NCBI GenBank assembly: GCA_018883885.1
Contig: JAHLFH010000108.1
Span: forward strand, 1-36,299
Direction of reading: 5' to 3'
Length of the DNA stretch: 36,299 nucleotides
Source of the DNA: Candidatus Faecalibacterium intestinavium
GTDB taxonomy: Bacteria > Bacillota > Clostridia > Oscillospirales > Ruminococcaceae
Positions 32,075-36,299 of the stretch are shown here, piece by piece; positions within the stretch are counted from its first letter, which is position 1, and the number at the start of each line of letters is the position of its first letter. The notes under the pieces were generated by a model. It searched no databases. It was not told the DNA's origin and worked only from the letters and a program-made list of their open reading frames with translations. The translations under genes were made by a program, and so were the position numbers.

Positions 32075-34066
32075 ATGAAACAAAAACCCAGATTTACCTT
32101 GGAACTCCTGACCGCCGCCTTCGGGCTGCTGTGGCTTACCTTTGCGGCGCTGCTGGTGGTGGTTCGCCCGGCGTTCTGGCCGGTGGCGGTGGCGGCGCTT
32201 CTGCTCTGCATCGCCTTTGTGCTGCTGCTTCGCTTTCAGATGCGGGCCCAGATCACCCGCTGGATTGTGGGCGGGGAGTTTGAAAACTCAAAAACCCAGT
32301 ACAGCCTCACCGCTTTGTCCCAGCCGGCGGCCCTGATTTCGCCCGAGGACACCCTGCTGTGGTACAACGACGCCTTCCGGACCCATCTTCTGGCCGGGCG
32401 GGATGCGGTGACGGCCCGGATCAGCAAGGTGCTGCCCGGGCTGGACTTCGCCCTCTGCCGGGAAGAGGAGGGCCAGCTGCTCTCCTGCGGGGACGGGCTG
32501 TGGAAGATTCACAGCGCGGAGGTCCCCGGCGGAGAGGACGCGCTCTGCCTTCTCATCCTCAGCGACGAGACGGCCCTGCGGAAGGTGGAGGCCGAATACA
32601 AGGCCAGCCGCCCGGGCTACATGATCTTCTCGGTGGACGGCTACGACGACGTCTTCCGGGATATGCTGGACAGCGAGAGCGCCCGGCTGCTGGAGGGAAT
32701 CAACCGTACCCTGGAGGGGATGATCGGCCGCGGCACCGGCTTTCTGCGCCGGGTGGCCAACGGGCGCTATATTGCGGTGGTGGAAGAACGCCACCTCCAG
32801 CAGTACGCCCAGCGGGGCTATGACGTGCTGGACAAGATTCGCGCCCTCAACCCCAGCGTCAACCTCTCCATCTCCATCGGCATCGGCCGGGGGGCTTCCA
32901 CCCTCCACGAGGCCCAGGATATGGCGGTCCAGGCGCTGGATATGGCCCAGGGCCGGGGCGGCGACCAGGCCGCCGAGATGACGCCGGACGGCTTCACCTT
33001 CTACGGCGGCGTGAGCCACGGGGTGGAAAAGCGGAGCAAGGTGCGCAGCCGCATCGTGGCCGACGCGCTGGTGGGGCTGATTAAAGAGGCCGACCATGTG
33101 GTCATCATGGGCCACCGGATGAGCGACCTCGACGCCATCGGCGCGGCGGAGGGCGTGCTGCGGATCTGCAAGATCTGCGATGTGCCCGCCGTCATCGCCG
33201 TGCGCCAGGAGGCGACCCTGGCCTCCAGCCTCATCGACGCGCTGATCGAGGCCGGGCAGGAGGGGGACTTCATCGACCCCAGAGCCGCCCTGAGCATCAT
33301 CACCAAAAACACCCTCTGCATCGTGGTGGATACATATCAGGTCAACCTGGTGGAAAGCAAGGAGATCCTCGAGCGGTGCGGGAAGGTGGCGGTCATCGAC
33401 CACCACCGCAAGGGAGTGGGATACATTCAGGACCCGGTGCTGGTCTGCCACGAGCCCTACGCCTCCTCCACCAGCGAGCTGGTCACCGAGCTGCTGCAAT
33501 ATGTGGGCGGCCGGGAGGATAAGCCCAGCCGGGTGGAGGCCGAGGGCCTGCTCTCCGGCATCATGCTGGACACCCGGGACTTTACCCTGCACACCGGCGT
33601 GCGCACCTTTGAGGCCGCCGCCGCCCTCCGTCGGTATGGCGCTGAGACCGAGCGGGTCCGGGCGCTGTTTGATGTCAGCATGGTGGAATACCGCGCCAAG
33701 GCCGATCTGGTCGGCGCGGCCCAGATGTACAAAAACTGTGCGGTCTCGGTCTGCGGAGAGCTTCCGCCCGAGGCGCGGGTGGCTGTGCCCCAAGCCGCCA
33801 ACGACCTGCTCACCATTCAGGGAGTGGAGGCCAGCTTTGTGGCGGTCCAGGCGGGCAGCGGGGTGAATATCTCGGCCCGCAGCCTGGGCCAGGTCAACGT
33901 CCAGGTCATCATGGAGGCCCTGGGGGGCGGCGGGCATCAGACCATGGCGGCGGCCCAGCTCAAGCACACCAGCCCCGACGAGGCCCGGGCCAAAATTCAT
34001 GCGGCCATCGACCTCTACCGCGCCGCCCAGAAGAAGGGAAGCGCCTCCCCGGGGACCCGGGCCTGA
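32075..34066 (+). CDS. gdpP: Cyclic-di-AMP phosphodiesterase GdpP
   Basis: 663 residues from ATG at 32075 (GGGAG nine bases upstream; the GTG at 32069 is too close to it). Order of parts: two transmembrane helices (about 10-30 and 32-52), a PAS-like domain (about 75-170), a degenerate GGDEF domain (about 175-300; VLDKIRALNPSVNLSISIGI), then DHH (GHRMSDLDAIGAAEG, VVDTYQ, VIDHHRKG) and DHHA1 (GGGGHQTMAAAQ). It hydrolyses c-di-AMP at the membrane and so tunes osmolyte uptake, wall stress and potassium handling. The gdpP-rplI-dnaB order is the same as in Bacillus. No c-di-AMP cyclase gene is in the window. Confidence 0.94.
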   Translation: MKQKPRFTLELLTAAFGLLWLTFAALLVVVRPAFWPVAVAALLLCIAFVLLLRFQMRAQITRWIVGGEFENSKTQYSLTALSQPAALISPEDTLLWYNDAFRTHLLAGRDAVTARISKVLPGLDFALCREEEGQLLSCGDGLWKIHSAEVPGGEDALCLLILSDETALRKVEAEYKASRPGYMIFSVDGYDDVFRDMLDSESARLLEGINRTLEGMIGRGTGFLRRVANGRYIAVVEERHLQQYAQRGYDVLDKIRALNPSVNLSISIGIGRGASTLHEAQDMAVQALDMAQGRGGDQAAEMTPDGFTFYGGVSHGVEKRSKVRSRIVADALVGLIKEADHVVIMGHRMSDLDAIGAAEGVLRICKICDVPAVIAVRQEATLASSLIDALIEAGQEGDFIDPRAALSIITKNTLCIVVDTYQVNLVESKEILERCGKVAVIDHHRKGVGYIQDPVLVCHEPYASSTSELVTELLQYVGGREDKPSRVEAEGLLSGIMLDTRDFTLHTGVRTFEAAAALRRYGAETERVRALFDVSMVEYRAKADLVGAAQMYKNCAVSVCGELPPEARVAVPQAANDLLTIQGVEASFVAVQAGSGVNISARSLGQVNVQVIMEALGGGGHQTMAAAQLKHTSPDEARAKIHAAIDLYRAAQKKGSASPGTRA

Positions 34067-34106
34067 CCCGTCCCCCGGGGCAAGAGGAGAAAATCCGCAG
34101 ATTCTA

Positions 34107-34135
34107 TTGCCCAAACCCTGCGGATGCGGTATACT
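34107..34135 (+). promoter_or_regulatory. rplI promoter flanked by an inverted repeat
   Basis: TTGCCC (34107-34112) and TATACT (34130-34135) with a 17-base spacer, 60 bases before the rplI ATG. ATCCGCAG (34093-34100) and its exact complement CTGCGGAT (34118-34125) bracket the -35 box. Confidence 0.7.
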
Positions 34136-34195
34136 AAACTGAAATTATGCCGGGGCTGCCCTGCCGCGCCCCGGTCGGAAACGAGGGATACAACC

Positions 34196-34651
34196 ATGAA
34201 GGTTATTTTGAAACAGGACGTCAAGGGCATCGGCAAAAAGGACGAGATCCATGAGGTCTCGGACGGGTACGCCCGCAACTTTTTGTTCCCCCGCAAGCTG
34301 GCCGCTGTGGCGGACACCAGCGCGCTGAACATCGCCCGCAGCAAGGAGGCCGCCGCAGATTTCCATGAGGCCGAGAACGTCGCTGCCGCCCAGGCTCTGG
34401 CCGCAAAGATCAACGACAAGACGGTCACCGTCAAGACCAAGGGCGGCGCCTCGGGCCGCCTGTTCGGCAAGGTCACCGGCAAGGAAGTCGCCGCAGCGCT
34501 CAGCGAGCTGACCGGCGCGGCCATCGATAAAAAGAAGGTCGAGCTGGAAACCAAGGACATCAAGGAGGCCGGCGTCTACAACGGCAAGGTCCGCCTGTAT
34601 GTCGGCGTGGCGGCCAGCTTCAAGGTCAACGTGGAAGTAGAGCCCGCCTGA
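34196..34651 (+). CDS. rplI: Ribosomal protein bL9
   Basis: 151 residues from ATG at 34196, starting [20 protein letters not shown]. The N-terminal domain has the bL9 signature [13 protein letters not shown], a long connecting helix (about 40-75) follows, and the C-terminal domain has [16 protein letters not shown]. It binds 23S rRNA at the base of the L1 stalk. An upstream in-frame extension crosses the promoter and is not used. It has its own promoter and a strong terminator before dnaB. Confidence 0.96.
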   Translation: MKVILKQDVKGIGKKDEIHEVSDGYARNFLFPRKLAAVADTSALNIARSKEAAADFHEAENVAAAQALAAKINDKTVTVKTKGGASGRLFGKVTGKEVAAALSELTGAAIDKKKVELETKDIKEAGVYNGKVRLYVGVAASFKVNVEVEPA

Positions 34652-34673
34652 ACCGGGCCAAACCAGGGTCCAG

Positions 34674-34701
34674 CGCCCCCTCTTGTCAGGGGGCGTTTTT
34701 T
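34674..34701 (+). terminator. Terminator between rplI and dnaB
   Basis: CGCCCCCT (34674-34681) pairs perfectly with AGGGGGCG (34688-34695) around a six-base loop and is followed by TTTTTT. It lies only 45 bases before dnaB, for which no separate promoter is clear. Confidence 0.9.
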
Positions 34702-34745
34702 ATCCCGGAGGAAGGGGCCGCCCTGCGGCCCAGGAAGGAACAACT

Positions 34746-36149
34746 ATGCCGTCGGAGCGCCGCTATTCCAGTGAACTGAATCTCGAGAGCATGGGCATCA
34801 GCCAGCCTTACAACATGCAGGCAGAGCAGAGCGTTCTGGGCGCAGTGCTCCTTCAGCCCGAGACCCTCACCGATCTGGTGGAGATTCTCAAGCCGGAGAT
34901 GTTCTACGCCCGGCAGAACGGGCGAATCTACACCGAGATTCTCCGCCTGTTCACCAGCGACCAGACCATCGATCTGGTGACCCTGCTGGACGCCGTCGTG
35001 TCGGACGGCGCTTTTGCCAGCACCGACGAGGCCAAGGTCTACCTGACCGGTCTGGCCGAGACGGTGCCCAGCATCTCCAACGTCAAAGCCTACGCAAAAA
35101 TCGTCCAGGAAAAATATCTGGTCCGCCAGCTGATGGAGGTGGCCAAAGGCATTCTGGAAAAGGCCAACGAGGAGCCGGACGCCGACCTGCTGCTGGAAAA
35201 CGCCGAGCAGAAGATCTACGAGATCCGTTCCGGGCGGGATTCCAGCGCCCTCACCCCGCTCTCCTCCAGCATGGTGGAGACCCTGACCAACCTGCAAAAG
35301 ATCAGCGGCCCGGACGCGGACAAGTACAAGGGCATCCCCACCGGGTTCCGGCTGCTGGACACCGTCCTCACCGGCCTTGGCCGGGGCGATCTCATCATCC
35401 TGGCGGCCCGGCCCGGCATGGGAAAAACCAGCTTTGCGCTGAACATCGCCACCCGGGTGGCCATGCGGGAGAAGATTCCGGTGGCAATTTTCAGTCTGGA
35501 AATGACCAAGGAGCAGCTCACCAACCGCATCCTCTCCGCAGAGGCGGGAATCGACAGCCAGGCGTTCCGGACCGGCGCCCTCAAATCCGAGGACTGGGAA
35601 TATCTGGCCCTCGCCACCGAGAAGCTCCACGACGCCCCCATCTTTATGGATGACACTTCCGGCATCACCATCACCGAGATGAAGGCCAAGATTCGCCGCG
35701 TCAATCAGGACCCCCGCCGCCCCAACATCGGGCTGATTGTCATCGACTATCTTCAGCTGATGACCTCCGGCCAGCGGACCGAAAACCGGGTGCAGGAGAT
35801 CAGCTCCATCACCCGGAACCTCAAGATCATGGCCAAGGAGATGAATGTGCCCATCATCGCCCTGAGCCAGCTCTCCCGTGCCGTGGAAAAGCAGGGCAAC
35901 AGCTCGGGCCACCGGCCCCAGCTGTCCGACCTGCGGGATTCGGGCTCCATCGAGCAGGACGCCGACTGCGTCCTGTTCCTCTACCGGGAAGCCTATTACG
36001 CCAGCCAGCAGCAGGACGGCGCGGATGTGGACGCCGACACCGCCGAGTGCATCGTGGCCAAAAACCGCCACGGCGAGACCAGCACCGTTCCCCTCGGGTG
36101 GGACGGCGCACATACCCGTTTTATGGATGTGGACTTTAAGCGCGGATGA
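34746..36149 (+). CDS. dnaB: Replicative DNA helicase DnaB
   Basis: 467 residues from ATG at 34746 (MPSERRYSSELNLESMGISQ). The N-terminal primase-interacting domain (about 25-130: QAEQSVLGAVLLQPE) is joined by a linker to the RecA-like hexameric ATPase: Walker A ARPGMGKTSF (Gly226-Lys227-Thr228), Walker B LIVIDYLQLM, and ALSQLSRAVE with DLRDSGSIEQDAD. It unwinds the template ahead of the fork. An in-frame extension to 34683 starts inside the terminator and is rejected. No intein interrupts the Walker regions. Confidence 0.96.
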   Translation: MPSERRYSSELNLESMGISQPYNMQAEQSVLGAVLLQPETLTDLVEILKPEMFYARQNGRIYTEILRLFTSDQTIDLVTLLDAVVSDGAFASTDEAKVYLTGLAETVPSISNVKAYAKIVQEKYLVRQLMEVAKGILEKANEEPDADLLLENAEQKIYEIRSGRDSSALTPLSSSMVETLTNLQKISGPDADKYKGIPTGFRLLDTVLTGLGRGDLIILAARPGMGKTSFALNIATRVAMREKIPVAIFSLEMTKEQLTNRILSAEAGIDSQAFRTGALKSEDWEYLALATEKLHDAPIFMDDTSGITITEMKAKIRRVNQDPRRPNIGLIVIDYLQLMTSGQRTENRVQEISSITRNLKIMAKEMNVPIIALSQLSRAVEKQGNSSGHRPQLSDLRDSGSIEQDADCVLFLYREAYYASQQQDGADVDADTAECIVAKNRHGETSTVPLGWDGAHTRFMDVDFKRG

Positions 36150-36182
36150 AACAGGTTCTTTGTCTGAAAAAAGAAGCCATCG

Positions 36183-36224
36183 AAGCCCAGGCGCTTGCCT
36201 TTTGCAGGCAGGCCGGGCTTTTTC
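36183..36224 (+). terminator. Terminator after dnaB
   Basis: AAGCCC (36183-36188) pairs with GGGCTT (36215-36220) and, inside it, GCTTGCCT pairs with AGGCAGGC. A T-run ends it. It lies about 35 bases after the dnaB stop. Confidence 0.85.
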
Positions 36225-36269
36225 TGCACGGGGCCGGGGCCCGGCCCCTGCGGGCGGTGGCGGCGGTGT

Positions 36270-36299
36270 CTGTCTCTTATACACATCTCCGAGCCCACG
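36270..36299. other. Nextera transposon end and adapter sequence (non-genomic)
   Basis: The 19 bases CTGTCTCTTATACACATCT (36270-36288) are exactly the Tn5 mosaic end used in Nextera libraries, and the next 11 bases CCGAGCCCACG match the start of the read 2 adapter. This is sequencing adapter left on the contig, not bacterial DNA or a natural Tn5 copy. Confidence 0.97.

Noticed and set aside
34048-34080. CCCCGGGG-rich palindromes at the end of gdpP as a terminator
   Set aside because: A strong hairpin is possible, but no T-run follows, and part of it lies inside the gdpP coding sequence.
36270-36288. Natural Tn5/IS50 end
   Set aside because: The adapter bases that follow directly show it is library-derived; there is no transposase gene or target duplication.
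34686-36298. Minus-strand frames opposite dnaB that begin at the right edge
   Set aside because: Their first residues come from the Nextera adapter, and the rest is the shadow of dnaB.

Overview
The window looks like one assembly contig from a GC-rich (low 60s percent by eye), Gram-positive, spore-forming member of the Clostridia, most like the Oscillospiraceae/Ruminococcaceae. The evidence is a SleC-type spore cortex-lytic protein, LL-diaminopimelate aminotransferase (DapL), a short archaeal-type ProRS, RNase J, GdpP, strong TTGACA/TATAAT-like promoters with 17-base spacers, and GGAGG ribosome binding sites with occasional TTG or GTG starts. The genus is not determined. No mobile element, CRISPR array, tRNA or rRNA gene was seen. 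The last 30 bases (36270-36299) are not genomic: they are the Nextera transposon end plus adapter, so the right edge is an assembly artefact.

Layout, left to right. 1-2611 (minus): a SleC-like protein with at least six peptidoglycan-binding repeats, cut by the left edge. 2820-4807 (plus): a LacX-type sugar mutarotase translationally coupled to a DUF3810 membrane metalloprotein. 4868-7670 (minus): acpP, proS and a secreted SGNH hydrolase. 7956-10055 (plus): dapF-dapL, two steps of diaminopimelate synthesis. 10145-11307 (minus): a degenerate ThiE/TenI-like protein coupled to a YhcH/YjgK/YiaL protein. 11520-12904 (minus): NfeD and an SPFH protein, a membrane-microdomain pair. 13166-17563 (minus): glycogen phosphorylase and a GH13 alpha-glycosidase, a glycogen/maltodextrin breakdown pair. 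17807-20565 (plus): a structured RNA that may be 6S RNA, then zapA and a U32 protein. 20586-26420 (plus): dut, maf, mreB, mreC, mreD and the PBP2 transpeptidase, i.e. nucleotide hygiene followed by the rod-shape/elongasome cluster. 26576-26980 (plus): methylglyoxal synthase. 27099-29775 (minus): rnhA-mnmA-EEP-family phosphatase/nuclease. 30205-36149 (plus): RNase J, GdpP (c-di-AMP phosphodiesterase), rplI and dnaB; the last three are a familiar Firmicutes gene order.

Most convergent gene pairs are separated by a clean hairpin terminator that can work in both directions, and most operons have a recognisable housekeeping promoter. The content is mainly core housekeeping. I did not find a new defence, mobile or biosynthetic system. 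The observations most worth a second look are the adapter tail, the expanded SleC-like protein, the RNA in front of zapA, the ThiE-like protein that has lost its usual active-site residues, an intrinsic terminator inside the mre cluster, and inverted repeats built into the rnhA and rplI promoters.
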